A stretch of 64,000 nucleotides of DNA from a virus: positions 1 through 64,000 of the IMG/VR virus record IMGVR_UViG_3300020473_002209; one strand, written 5' to 3'. The translations under genes and the position numbers were made by a program. Under the pieces are notes generated by a model, which saw only the letters and a list, made by a program, of their open reading frames with translations, was not told the DNA's origin and searched no databases. Below, one piece after another: positions 36,513 through 46,500 of the stretch (position 1 is the first letter of the stretch; every line of letters starts with the position of its first letter).

Positions 36513-36543
36513 AAATGCCACCTTTCGGGGTGGCATTTTTTTT
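36513..36543 (+). terminator. Strong intrinsic terminator
   Basis: A perfect 10-bp stem, AAATGCCACC / GGTGGCATTT, encloses TTTCGG and is followed by a T run to 36543. It ends the unit of the two small post-capsid genes. Confidence 0.92.
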
Positions 36544-36598
36544 ACTTTACTGTTTGAATTGTTGTGTTATATTGTAATTCCTTGGAGGATAGAACAAC

Positions 36599-36886
36599 AT
36601 GGCAACCACTAGCAAGGCAGCAACGCCAAAGCGAACTACTAAGACAAAGTCGACAACTACAACTACTGATACGACCGCGCTTCAGGCTCAGGTTACGACT
36701 CTCCAGTCACAGGTAGAAACTTTGACTTCTCAAGTCACAAACCTAACAGCAGCGCTTGAGGGTAGAGATATTGATGGAGACGGAATTCCAGATGTCGCTG
36801 GTCTTAAGGCTCGCGTTGATAATATTGTGAATTTTTTAAAGCGTAAGTGGGGCCAAGGTCCCATGGAACAAAACGGCATTCACTAG
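36599..36886 (+). CDS. Small coiled-coil protein with DxDxDG loop
   Basis: The 95-residue protein has a Thr/Lys-rich basic N-terminus, a heptad-type Gln/Val/Leu coiled coil (LQAQVTTLQSQVETLTSQVT, residues 28-47) and a calcium-loop-like motif D57-I-D-G-D-G-I-P-D65. A short basic C-terminal helix (IVNFLKRKWGQGP) ends it. The loop resembles dockerin or thrombospondin-3 type calcium sites. It has its own strong ribosome binding site (TTGGAGG) and is bracketed by terminators, so it may be expressed on its own. No family is recognised; a small virion or attachment protein is possible. Confidence 0.6.
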   Translation: MATTSKAATPKRTTKTKSTTTTTDTTALQAQVTTLQSQVETLTSQVTNLTAALEGRDIDGDGIPDVAGLKARVDNIVNFLKRKWGQGPMEQNGIH

Positions 36887-36904
36887 CCAAAACCGCCGTT
36901 TTTT
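36871..36904 (+). terminator. Possible weak terminator
   Basis: AAACGGC (36871-36877) can pair with GCCGTTT (36895-36901) over a 17-base loop, followed by TTT. The 5' arm lies inside the end of the coiled-coil gene. Large loop and short stem make this less certain than the others. Confidence 0.5.
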
Positions 36905-36940
36905 GAAAAAAGTTCGAGAAGACATTTGTCGCCCTACATA

Positions 36941-36947
36941 ATAGTTA
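36941..36947 (+). promoter_or_regulatory. Candidate late promoter element ATAGTTA
   Basis: ATAGTTA lies in the gap after a possible terminator and 15 bases before the neck gene start. It is one of six exact intergenic copies in the window. Confidence 0.35.
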
Positions 36948-36962
36948 TCAGTAGGGTGATTA

Positions 36963-38138
36963 ATGTCTTCTTTTGCTTATACTAAAAATCCAACTCCGTT
37001 TAGCTTTTTTGATACCGATACTGAGTTTCAAACAGAAGCAAATGCTATAGTTTCGTTTGTCAAGAGAAAGCTTGGTGACGATATTCTAAGCGTTGAGTTA
37101 ACAAAAAAACAAATGTGGGCCTGCTTTGAAGAGTCATTTTTAGAGTACGGCCGTATAATCAATGAAGCAGACGCAAAGTCGCAGTTGACAAATCTTCTTG
37201 GATATTCAACCGGAAGTAACAAGACGGGATTATTTCCTAAGCAGAACCTGGAATTCCTCTTACGGATGGCTGAGCCGTATTCAATGGAGGCTGGTATTGG
37301 TGGCTCATACAACGAGGTTTCTGGTTCAATCCAGCTAGAATATAAGCGGCAAGACTATAACATCTATGACGAGTTAAAAGACGGGAACGGAACCCTCATT
37401 GTATCGAGTAGCCGAAATTCGCCCCGTACTAAGATGCGCATAAAAGAAGTTTTTCACTTCAGCCCACAGGCTGCGTATAGATTTTTTGACACAACATCAG
37501 CGGTTAATTATCTTAATAATGAATTTAGCTTTGAGTCATTTACACCAGAAACTATTTTTTACGTTTTACCTGTTTTTGAAGATGTCCTGCGAGCAGGCCA
37601 AATGGACATATCAAATCGAGTGAGAAAATCAAATTATTCTTACAGAATTATTGGCGAGAAAATTAGGATTTATCCTATGCCCACCGAGCTAACTGGGTCT
37701 AGTAATCCAATGAAGCTTTGGATTCGCGTCGCATTCGCTCCTGATCCATACGATCCAGACATTCAAGATGATACGATCTATGGTACGTCCAATTTATCAA
37801 ACGTACCTTTTGGGAGGATGAGTTATAAGCATACAAATTCTGTGGGTAGACAATGGGTACGTGAATATACATTGGCGCTATGTAAAGAATTATTAGGGCA
37901 GGTCCGTTCCAAGTTTGCATCGGTACCGATTCCATCTGGGGACCTAAACCTTAATGGTACAGACTTGGTTTCGCAAGGACGCGAAGACCAGACAAGACTA
38001 AGAGACCAGTTGGTAGAATTATTAGACAGTCTTACCTATAGTAAGTTGTTAGAAGGACAAGCTACAGATGCAGAAAACATTATGAGAGCTTTAAAGGCAA
38101 TGCCGATGCCTTTGGGCAAATCCATTATCATCAAGTGA
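36963..38138 (+). CDS. Neck / head-tail connector protein (gp13-like by position)
   Basis: The 391-residue protein contains VKRKLGDDILSVELTKKQMW then CFEESFLEYG, a segment I associate with neck proteins of marine T4-like phages. Further conserved-looking segments are FHFSPQAAYRFFDT and KIRIYPMPTELTGS. It lies first in a set of three genes (with 38150 and 38826) located between capsid and sheath genes, where T4-like phages encode gp13, gp14 and gp15. It should sit between portal and tail and be needed to complete the head. No enzyme motif is visible. Identity with gp13 is by position and partial pattern. Confidence 0.65.
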   Translation: MSSFAYTKNPTPFSFFDTDTEFQTEANAIVSFVKRKLGDDILSVELTKKQMWACFEESFLEYGRIINEADAKSQLTNLLGYSTGSNKTGLFPKQNLEFLLRMAEPYSMEAGIGGSYNEVSGSIQLEYKRQDYNIYDELKDGNGTLIVSSSRNSPRTKMRIKEVFHFSPQAAYRFFDTTSAVNYLNNEFSFESFTPETIFYVLPVFEDVLRAGQMDISNRVRKSNYSYRIIGEKIRIYPMPTELTGSSNPMKLWIRVAFAPDPYDPDIQDDTIYGTSNLSNVPFGRMSYKHTNSVGRQWVREYTLALCKELLGQVRSKFASVPIPSGDLNLNGTDLVSQGREDQTRLRDQLVELLDSLTYSKLLEGQATDAENIMRALKAMPMPLGKSIIIK

Positions 38139-38149
38139 GGTTTTAGAAT

Positions 38150-38824
38150 ATGGCGAGACTTTTCATAACCCCACGCGAACAGGACTTAATTTCTGATCTC
38201 ACTAAAGAGATAATGAAAGATGTAGTAGGTCAAAAGATTTACTATTACGCTGTTCGTACTGATGTGACACACATTCATGATGTTTATGAAGAGGCCATCG
38301 ACAAATATTTCGACCCGCCCCTTGAGATTGAAGCCCAAGTTTTGTGGTCACCGCAGACTGTTATCACGAATCGTTTCGGTTCTGAGCAACTTTATACTAT
38401 CGAAGTGTATCTTCACTACAAAGACTTAATAGATAGAGATATAGACGTTCAAGAAGGAGACTATTTTTCTTACGGTGAAACGTTTTTTGAGATTACATCA
38501 TTAACATGGCAGTCTAATATCTATGGAGAAATTGAGTATATGACAGGAGTTAAGCTTCTTGGCAAGCAAGCAAGGAAAGGACTTATCGATAAGCCACCAA
38601 TCGGTCCAACTGATGAAGCATACTATCCTGGCGACCCTGACGCAATTCAACGTACGTTTATTCAGCAACGAGGTTTCGCTGAAAACGCGGAAGGCCCGAC
38701 GGGTGATAAGAGGGCCCTAATAGAGCAAGGAAAATTACAACTGCCACCTGAGCCGGCACCGGCAGAAGTATCACCAGAAGGTTCACCCGGCGAAATAAGC
38801 TCTGCTTTCTACGACGAGAGTTAA
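38150..38824 (+). CDS. Neck protein (gp14-like by position)
   Basis: The 224-residue protein begins MARLFITPREQDLISDLTKE, and contains DVVGQKIYYYAVR, DPPLEIEAQVLW and EGDYFSYGETFFEITS. I recognise this family as a conserved neck or head-completion component in T4-like marine phages. The C-terminal ~60 residues are Pro/Gly-rich and probably flexible. GTGAGG precedes ATG. The next gene follows after one base, so the two are coupled. Confidence 0.65.
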   Translation: MARLFITPREQDLISDLTKEIMKDVVGQKIYYYAVRTDVTHIHDVYEEAIDKYFDPPLEIEAQVLWSPQTVITNRFGSEQLYTIEVYLHYKDLIDRDIDVQEGDYFSYGETFFEITSLTWQSNIYGEIEYMTGVKLLGKQARKGLIDKPPIGPTDEAYYPGDPDAIQRTFIQQRGFAENAEGPTGDKRALIEQGKLQLPPEPAPAEVSPEGSPGEISSAFYDES

Positions 38825-38825
38825 T

Positions 38826-40154
38826 ATGGCAACAAGATATTCATTAACAAAAGGTAAGTACCAGACAGTTGATACTGGTTATGACAGCGGAGACGTCGTT
38901 GATGACTTCACTATACCCTCTTGTACGATAGAAGATGTTGATAGAGGAGTATTTGATTTATTCAACAAAGAGCTACCATTATTTTATAAGCGTAAAGATC
39001 AGCAGAAGCGTGTGCCTGTAATATTCGCAACAGGTGAGCGCTTCGCGATCTTGGCTAGAAACAAACCTTTGAGAGACAAGTCTAACGCATTAATTCTACC
39101 CTTAATTTCCGTTATAAGAACCGGCATAGACCAAGAAGGTGCAAAAGGCGCAGGACAATTTCAGGGCGGACCTATTACTATTAAAGCTCGACTAAGCGAA
39201 GATGACTTAAGATATCAAAGACTTCAGAACAATAATGGGTTCAAGAATTCAGACGAAAATGCTATAGCTGCATTTGACAAATTGAATAATGGTGACGGAG
39301 GCGGAACAACAAACGGCCGCCTTGCAACTCGCAGAGGTATGCCAGTGATACCAACGTCAAGCAGACGAGGCACAATTTTAATACCAAGCGTAAAGAAAAA
39401 CTTGATGGAAATGATTCAAATTCCCCCAATTAAGCAGTATACTGCGACCTATGAGATTACTTTTTGGACGCAATACACTCAAGAAATGAATTCGATGCTC
39501 AATGTTTTGATGGGCGGTTATGTAGAAAATAGAAGGCGTACTTTCGTTATTGAGACTGAGAGCGGATACAGGTTTTCTGCATTTGTTGATGCGGCACTAA
39601 CACCGCAGAATAATTTTGATGATTTTACAGATACAGAGAGACTAGTCAAATATAACCTAACAATGAGTGTTGCAGCATATATGGTCGCAGCTCAAGAGCC
39701 CGGGATGCCAGTGCCATTTAGAAAAACTGTTTCTTCACCTGATGTTGCTTTTGGCGTAAGTCAAACCATCGGTGGAGTACCGGCATCCCCACCACCCGCA
39801 GGAATCCCATCTGGTGATCCGATGGCATGGATTTTTGCCGGTACCACCCCAGCAGATGAAGGTGATCCACCCGGCGGGATAGGTTCACCGAGAGGTGCGA
39901 ACGCAATTGGCGGGTTCCCAGGAACCCCAACAGTAGAAGTCGGAGGGCAATCTGCAGCAAATCTTGCAGGTCCAGCGAGATTAACGAGTCCGACGACTAT
40001 AATTACAACTATCAACCCATTTACAGGAAAGAAAGAGCATCTCGAAATCATAATTTCAAGCGCGGATCCCAAGACGGGAGAAGCAGTTTTTAAGTTTAGT
40101 AAGAAGTCCCCCAGTGGCTTTGCACTCGATCTTGGGAAACTACTCAAAGATTGA
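38826..40154 (+). CDS. Tail completion / sheath stabiliser (gp15-like)
   Basis: This is a 442-residue protein. The segment at about residues 200-290 (YTATYEITFWTQYTQEMNSM, RTFVIETESGYRFSAFVD, YNLTMSVAAYM) resembles the T4 gp15 family that caps the tail tube and sheath and joins the tail to the neck. T4 gp15 is about 270 residues; here a Pro/Gly-rich linker (about 305-375) and an additional C-terminal domain follow. The gene lies directly upstream of the sheath genes, consistent with the role. Moderately sure of the family; the extra C-terminus is unexplained. Confidence 0.65.
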   Translation: MATRYSLTKGKYQTVDTGYDSGDVVDDFTIPSCTIEDVDRGVFDLFNKELPLFYKRKDQQKRVPVIFATGERFAILARNKPLRDKSNALILPLISVIRTGIDQEGAKGAGQFQGGPITIKARLSEDDLRYQRLQNNNGFKNSDENAIAAFDKLNNGDGGGTTNGRLATRRGMPVIPTSSRRGTILIPSVKKNLMEMIQIPPIKQYTATYEITFWTQYTQEMNSMLNVLMGGYVENRRRTFVIETESGYRFSAFVDAALTPQNNFDDFTDTERLVKYNLTMSVAAYMVAAQEPGMPVPFRKTVSSPDVAFGVSQTIGGVPASPPPAGIPSGDPMAWIFAGTTPADEGDPPGGIGSPRGANAIGGFPGTPTVEVGGQSAANLAGPARLTSPTTIITTINPFTGKKEHLEIIISSADPKTGEAVFKFSKKSPSGFALDLGKLLKD

Positions 40155-40188
40155 TAAAGCTATATGAGACATTTAGGCATCGTACGAA

Positions 40189-40195
40189 ATAGTTA
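40189..40195 (+). promoter_or_regulatory. Candidate late promoter element ATAGTTA
   Basis: An exact ATAGTTA in the 74-base gap upstream of the first sheath gene, 33 bases before its start codon. Part of a recurring intergenic set. Confidence 0.35.
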
Positions 40196-40228
40196 TTTGT
40201 GATATAGAAGATCCAGGAGACCCGACTC

Positions 40229-43200
40229 ATGGCAGAGCAAACATTTAGATCCCCAGGTTTTTTTGAGCGTGAAATCGACGCGACAGCAAGAGAAACCTCA
40301 ATCGTAGGTACTCCAGCAGGTGTTGTTGGAACCGCACAAAAAGGTCCTGCGTTCGTACCGGTAACGGTCGGAAGCATGACAGACTTTATCAATAAGTTTG
40401 GCGATATTGATACAAACAGATTTGGTCCTTACGCTGTGCAAGCATTCCTGGCAAACAGGACTGCACTAACCTACATGAGAGTGCTAGGCGCCGGCGCAAA
40501 TGAGACCACAACAGATATTGAGAACACCCAAAACAAGGGTATCGTAAAAAACGCAGGGTTCAAAATAGTCCCCGCTACCTCACAGTGGAACATCGATACC
40601 GCTCTCGGCGCAAGCGTTGGAAAGTACGATGATAGCTGCGTCCAGTTTCTTGTTGCGAAGCACTACGTTTCAGGCGCGACAGACTATTCTCACCCAATGT
40701 TCGTTGATAACCCTTCTTTCGATAGTTCGGGCGGAGACAACGTAAACTTGGTCCGAGGTGTTATCTTTACTGCTTCGGGAAGTCGTATGCAGATCCTTGA
40801 TATTGGTGAAACTTGGACGAACATCCTAGACTCCAGAGCGAGTCTGCTTGAATCCAATTTATTCGCTCTGGCTGTGTCTTCATCAAGAGGTGGGGCTTAC
40901 ACTACTCAATATGGTGTAACAGATAAGTACGGCGCGAAAGTTGCTGGACCAGGTGTCAATATTATGACAGCGTCACTTGACCCGTCAAGCAACAATTACA
41001 TTTCTAAGGTACTCAATACTGATCCGCTTAAGTTTTACGAGCATCAGCACCTTTTATACCTCGACTTTGCTGTTGAGGCAGAGATCGCTGGATTGCTGGA
41101 AGGTTCAGCTGGCTGCATTGGACTCCTCTCAGGCTCACAAGACCAGCTAAACAATGCGATTGACGGAAAAGCACTCGGTAGCTTCGGTCGTTTTGATACA
41201 AGATATACGACTGCTCAAACCCCCATGATTTTCTCGCAACCTTATGGTGGCACTGAGTATGAGCTCTTTCACTTCGAGTCACTTTCTGATGGTGAGTATG
41301 CAAATGACAACGTAAAGATCACCATAGCTAATCTGCGGGCTTCTACCGATGGAAACTATCCGTACCCCGAGTTCGAAGTTCAAGTTAGAAAGTTCGATGA
41401 TTCAGATATGGACCCGAAAGTATTGGAGACATACCCTGCTTGTAACCTTGATCCTGGCTCTGAAAACTTTATTGCTAGAAAGATCGGTGATTACAAGGCA
41501 CGATACAACTTTGACGCAGACTCTGATGCAGAAAAGAGAATTATCGTTACCGGACGTTACGCAAACGTATCTAACTTCGTTCGCGTAGTAATGAAAGAGG
41601 CAGTGTATAACCGCCTTATTCCGAAAGATGCATGTCCGTTCGGCTTCGAGGGACTTCCGGTTCTTAAAACAACAGATTCTATGACAGACAACGCCGCGAA
41701 CCTTAAAGAGAATGGTGTTGTTTACGGAAATGTTGTTGATGATACCGACTCGCCAGGTGGGCGTATGTGGGGTGCAGGCGATTCGGATGAAGCTAATGCA
41801 GGCGCAGCGCTTCTTAGATCGATTGTACCGCCCCTTCCCTTCCGCTTTAAGATTACTCGAGGTAATGTAAAGAACAATTATTCAGGTATGGCAGGTGACC
41901 CGAGTTCAAGAGAGATTGTCGATAGACGCCTTAACTGGGGTGTTAAGTGGTCTCGCTGTCCTGAAACAGGTAGCATGGACAACGCGAACCTAAACGTTAA
42001 CGCTTCTAACATTGCGAATCCGCTTATTAAGGCATACGCTAAAATGAACGGAATCTCTCTTCTAGATACAGTCGTTACCGGTTCTGGTAAGAATGCTTTT
42101 AACGCCAACAAATTCACTCTTGCTAGAGTTGCTCTAGTCGGAACTGGTAGCGGTGGATCAGCTAAGACGCTTTACTGGCTAACAGGAAGCGGTGAAGAAG
42201 TCATGAAGGAAGCTTGCTATATCAGAAATGGTGTACCCGACTCCCAGAATTACGTTATTATGGATCCTGATAAGACCAACCAGGGTCGTGTAACGCTGGC
42301 TACGCTTGTGCAGTCAAGCTCTGTTAAGTTCAACCGCTTTACAGCATACACTGCCTTCAACATTCCGATGTACGGTGGTTTTGATGGCGTAAACATTCTT
42401 AATAAAGAAATGTACTATATGACTGATAGGGCTGCTTCGACGGATGCCACAACTGGAGGGTTCACAGGATACGCTTCTGATGAGTTCGACCAGGGAACGA
42501 TTGGTCTTTCACCATCGTATAGCGATGGTTCCTTGGCTAACCAGTCTGGACAAGGAAGACTCAATAACAGCATCGCGGCATATCGAAAAGCTGCTGAGAT
42601 CATGACAGATGCGATGACTACAAGAATTAACATTCTAGCTATCCCTGGTATTCGTGATGCATACGTTACTGATCATGCTGCTCTTAAGACGAAAGAGTAC
42701 TCAATGGCCATGTACGTGATGGACATCCCATCCTGGACCGAAAGCGAAACACGCTTATTCGGCGGTGAAGATAGCTCTAAGATCGCTAGTGCATCCTACT
42801 CATTACCAGATGTCAGAGAAACAGCTGAACAGTTTGAGTCAAGAGTATTTGATAATAACTACACAGCAGCTTACTTCCCAGATGTGTACATCACAGACTC
42901 TACCACGATGAACAAGGTTCAGGTTCCAGCATCCGTCGCAGTAATGTCTGCCTTAGGATATAATGATAAGGTCGCGTATCCCTGGTTCGCACCAGCAGGA
43001 TTCAATCGCGGTGGATTAGGGATTGTAAGTAACACAGCTGTTCGATTAACAGCGGGTGACAGAGACGATCTATACGATGCCCGTATTAACCCAATCGCGA
43101 ACTTCTCAGATGGAAGCTTCGTGATATTCGGTCAGAAGACTTGCCAGCTTGCTAAGTCTGCTCTAGATAGAGTCAACGTTCGTAGAATGTTATTGGAAGT

Positions 43201-43480
43201 CAAGAGACAAGTTGTTGCAGTCGCTGACAAGATTCTGTTCGAGCCCAACAACGACGCTACCCGCGCTCGTTTCATCGGTCAGGTCACACCGCTTCTCGCG
43301 ACGATTCAGTCCCAGCAGGGTATTGAGTCTTTCAAGGTCGTGATGGATGGTAGCAACAATACAACAGAAGATGTTGAGAACAACAGACTAAACGGACGCA
43401 TTGTTGTCGTACCCACTAGAGCAATCGAATTTATTGCTATAGATTTTATCATAACAAACAGTGGCGTAGATTTTGCGTAG
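40229..43480 (+). CDS. Tail sheath protein 1 (gp18-like)
   Basis: The 1,083-residue protein begins with the sheath N-arm pattern (FRSPGFFEREIDATARET, GTPAGVVGTAQKGPAFVPV, MRVLGAG). It ends with the conserved sheath C-domain: YPWFAPAGFNRGGL, LYDARINPIANF, VIFGQKT, SALDRVNVRRMLLEVKRQV, FEPNN and a final beta strand. The sheath contracts to drive the tube through the host envelope. T4 gp18 has 659 residues; the extra length lies in the middle and presumably forms outer domains. It is a tandem paralogue of the next gene. Ribosome binding site CCAGGAG. Confidence 0.93.
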   Translation: MAEQTFRSPGFFEREIDATARETSIVGTPAGVVGTAQKGPAFVPVTVGSMTDFINKFGDIDTNRFGPYAVQAFLANRTALTYMRVLGAGANETTTDIENTQNKGIVKNAGFKIVPATSQWNIDTALGASVGKYDDSCVQFLVAKHYVSGATDYSHPMFVDNPSFDSSGGDNVNLVRGVIFTASGSRMQILDIGETWTNILDSRASLLESNLFALAVSSSRGGAYTTQYGVTDKYGAKVAGPGVNIMTASLDPSSNNYISKVLNTDPLKFYEHQHLLYLDFAVEAEIAGLLEGSAGCIGLLSGSQDQLNNAIDGKALGSFGRFDTRYTTAQTPMIFSQPYGGTEYELFHFESLSDGEYANDNVKITIANLRASTDGNYPYPEFEVQVRKFDDSDMDPKVLETYPACNLDPGSENFIARKIGDYKARYNFDADSDAEKRIIVTGRYANVSNFVRVVMKEAVYNRLIPKDACPFGFEGLPVLKTTDSMTDNAANLKENGVVYGNVVDDTDSPGGRMWGAGDSDEANAGAALLRSIVPPLPFRFKITRGNVKNNYSGMAGDPSSREIVDRRLNWGVKWSRCPETGSMDNANLNVNASNIANPLIKAYAKMNGISLLDTVVTGSGKNAFNANKFTLARVALVGTGSGGSAKTLYWLTGSGEEVMKEACYIRNGVPDSQNYVIMDPDKTNQGRVTLATLVQSSSVKFNRFTAYTAFNIPMYGGFDGVNILNKEMYYMTDRAASTDATTGGFTGYASDEFDQGTIGLSPSYSDGSLANQSGQGRLNNSIAAYRKAAEIMTDAMTTRINILAIPGIRDAYVTDHAALKTKEYSMAMYVMDIPSWTESETRLFGGEDSSKIASASYSLPDVRETAEQFESRVFDNNYTAAYFPDVYITDSTTMNKVQVPASVAVMSALGYNDKVAYPWFAPAGFNRGGLGIVSNTAVRLTAGDRDDLYDARINPIANFSDGSFVIFGQKTCQLAKSALDRVNVRRMLLEVKRQVVAVADKILFEPNNDATRARFIGQVTPLLATIQSQQGIESFKVVMDGSNNTTEDVENNRLNGRIVVVPTRAIEFIAIDFIITNSGVDFA

Positions 43481-43481
43481 T

Positions 43482-43488
43482 ATAGTTA
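43482..43488 (+). promoter_or_regulatory. Candidate late promoter element ATAGTTA
   Basis: An exact ATAGTTA right after the first sheath stop codon and 27 bases before the second sheath start. If active it would let the two sheath genes be transcribed separately. Confidence 0.35.
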
Positions 43489-43515
43489 AAAAGAGATTAC
43501 AGGAGATTATTTCAA

Positions 43516-46500
43516 ATGGCTGAACTTACATTTAAGAGCCCGGGTGTTTCTACCAAAGAAATAGACCTTTCGGGTCCGACAGTAACCGGACCGAGCGGAG
43601 TACCAGCTGGAGTTATCGGAACAGCAGATCAAGGACGAGCATTTGTTCCCATAACAATGGCGACTTTCTCTGATTTTGTGGCTGAATTTGGTAACACCGA
43701 TGGCACGAAATTCGGTCCAATGGCAATGAGGCAGTGGTTGCAATATACCCAGGCGGGAACCTATCTTAGGGTTCTGGGCGCTGGTGACGGCAAGAAGAGA
43801 GCAGCATCAGGTGCTGTAACAAATGCTGGCTTTATTGTCGGTGAGCAACTCCCCAAAGGAAACGGAATCTTGGGTAGGAATACCTACGCTGGTGCAGGCA
43901 CATCGGGCGGCGGTGCTCTTGGTCGTGCTTCGTTTCTGGCAGTTTGTATGTCTGCCCCTGATGGTACTACTCTCCCAAATACATCGAACACTTATCTTAC
44001 AGAAGCCGGCCTCCAGGCAAGCCAGCCAATTCTTAGAGGAGTTATTCTCGCTGCGTCTGGTGTTTTACCAGCGCTGAGTGCTTCTAGAGCTGCAACTGCA
44101 ACTGCTTCCACCGGTAGTCGTGGCGAAGCTGGATACGGCGGTGGTCTTTTCTCTGGGAATAATATTCCTCTCGGGGCCCCAACAGCTCAGAACCTCTGTG
44201 CAGCCACATCGTTTGGTACTGCTGCGACTAAGAACGCTGGTTCTACACTCGGGGCTGTTGATATCGCTGGTGGAAAGCAAGAATTCGTCCTTTTATTAAA
44301 TGGCCACACGCATACAGACTCATTCCCCACAGTTATTACTGCATCATTCGATCCGCAGGCACCGAATTACCTTGCTAATGTTCTTAATACTGACCCTATG
44401 GACCTTCAGAAGGCGGGCCACTATCTTTACACTCACTATCCTGTATACAGCAGCTTTGCGGTTCCAACCGGCTCTGGTTTGATGAACTACAATTATGAGC
44501 CTGCCGTAGACGGACTAGTGGGGTCAACGCAAAAGAAGATGGAAGACATCGCGTTCTTGGTTACTTCTTCGCTTGGAAGAAATGCTGGCAGCGCTACGAT
44601 CCCCAACTTTGAAGGATTCCGTGATCGGTTCCGCACTGCTGCGGCACCAAAAGTTATATCTCAAAATTACGGTGGTTCACCAAAGGACCTATTCCGTATC
44701 TGGTGTTTGGACGATGGCGCTATTGGGAACCACCGTGTTAAGATTTCTATCGACAACATCGTGAAATCGACAAATGTTAACAACAAGTATTGTGTATTCG
44801 ATCTTGCAGTTAGAGACTTTGAAGATACTGATGACCTTCCCGTAGTTATCGAGAAATTCCCCAAGCTTTCTCTCAATCCTCTCGATGAAAGATACATCGC
44901 CAGAGTAATCGGTGACTATCACCTGTATTATGACTTTGACAAGAGGGTAGGCTCTCAGAAGCTTGTTGTTGAGGGAAGCTATCCTAACCGTTCGAACTAT
45001 ATCCGCGTCGAACCGGTAGACGCTCTTGATAAGGGCGAAATCCCCGCTGATGCAGTACCTTGCGGTTTCCGCGGTATTGATCACCTCGTGACTTCTGGTT
45101 CGAGCATCTTTAAGATGCAATCGGCCGACTTCGCGGGAGACATTGGTCTTGGTGCATTTGCAAGTGCAGACATAGTTCAACCACCTGTTCCACTGCGTTC
45201 AACGGTTGCTAGAGGGCTGTCACCACGCAAAGTCCTTGCATCTCAACTCTACTGGGGTATCCAGTTTGAGAAGAAGCAAAACAGGAAAGAGCCGAATAAG
45301 AGCACTGTTTACGACGGTTCTATGGAGCAGTGGGGCACGTATTTCCCAAATTACGCACAGACTACACAGGCTGCCTTAGTGGGAGATAACGCTGGTGTTG
45401 CCGACGCGGGTGGTACGATTCTTGACTGTGACCGCTTTAACAATAACAAGTTCTCGCTTGAGAATATTCAGGTTATCGTAACCTCTGCCGATAAAGCAGA
45501 TTCGAGCCAGTGGGCAGCCGCGACGTATCGTCGGAACGGCGCAGCAGAAAGTATGGAAGACGTTGATGGTACTACAAAGACAACAGCGTCAGGGCTTACG
45601 AGACTTCTTAGCGTAGAAAAAGACTTCGGCCTTTCCTCGGCAAGAAAATTCCTCAAGTTCTCATTCCTTGCGCAAGGTGGCTTTGACGGATTAAACATCT
45701 TTGATAGAAATAAGTTCGAAATGACTTCTACTGCCTGTAAGAGAGAGATGGATGATTCGGAACAGGGCGAGACAAACGGTCCCACTGTTGCTAGTTACCG
45801 AAAGGCGCTAGACATTCTTGAGCAAAGAGCAGACGTAAATATCCAACTCCTCGCGATTCCCGGAATACGTCATGAGTCTGTAACTGACTACGCAATCACG
45901 ACTGTTGAAGATCGCTTCGATGCGCTCTACATCATGGATATTGAGCAAACTGATACTCTTGGAAAAGTAGTGACAGGCTCAGCTTCCATCGTCAGTGTTA
46001 CGAATACAGTGGCAGATTTCCAAAGTCGAAATCTTGACTCTTCATTCGCAGCTGCATACTTCCCTGACGTTATCATGGAAGAAGTGAATACAGGCGGAAA
46101 TGTTGTGGCGCCAGCTAGTGTTGCGGTCCTTGGGGCATTTGGTCTAAATGATAAGATCGCATATCCCTGGTTCGCTCCAGCCGGTTTCACACGTGGCGCT
46201 CTTAAGCATGTTAGAGAAGCTAGCGTGAAGCTGAACAGAGACAACCTCGATGCACTGTACGATGTGGATATCAATCCAATCACTGCATTCCCTCAATCGA
46301 AGGAAGTTGTTGTCTTTGGTCAGAAAACACTTCTTGCAGCTCAGAGCGCTCTCGATCGAGTCAATGTTCGTCGCCTGCTAATCGATATTCGACGCCAGGT
46401 ACGTGCTATCGGAGATACATTCCTCTTCGAGCCAAACAGAGAAGCAACGCTTGCAAGATTCTCTGCCGCGGTTAACCCGATCCTCGCAAGAATACAGCAA

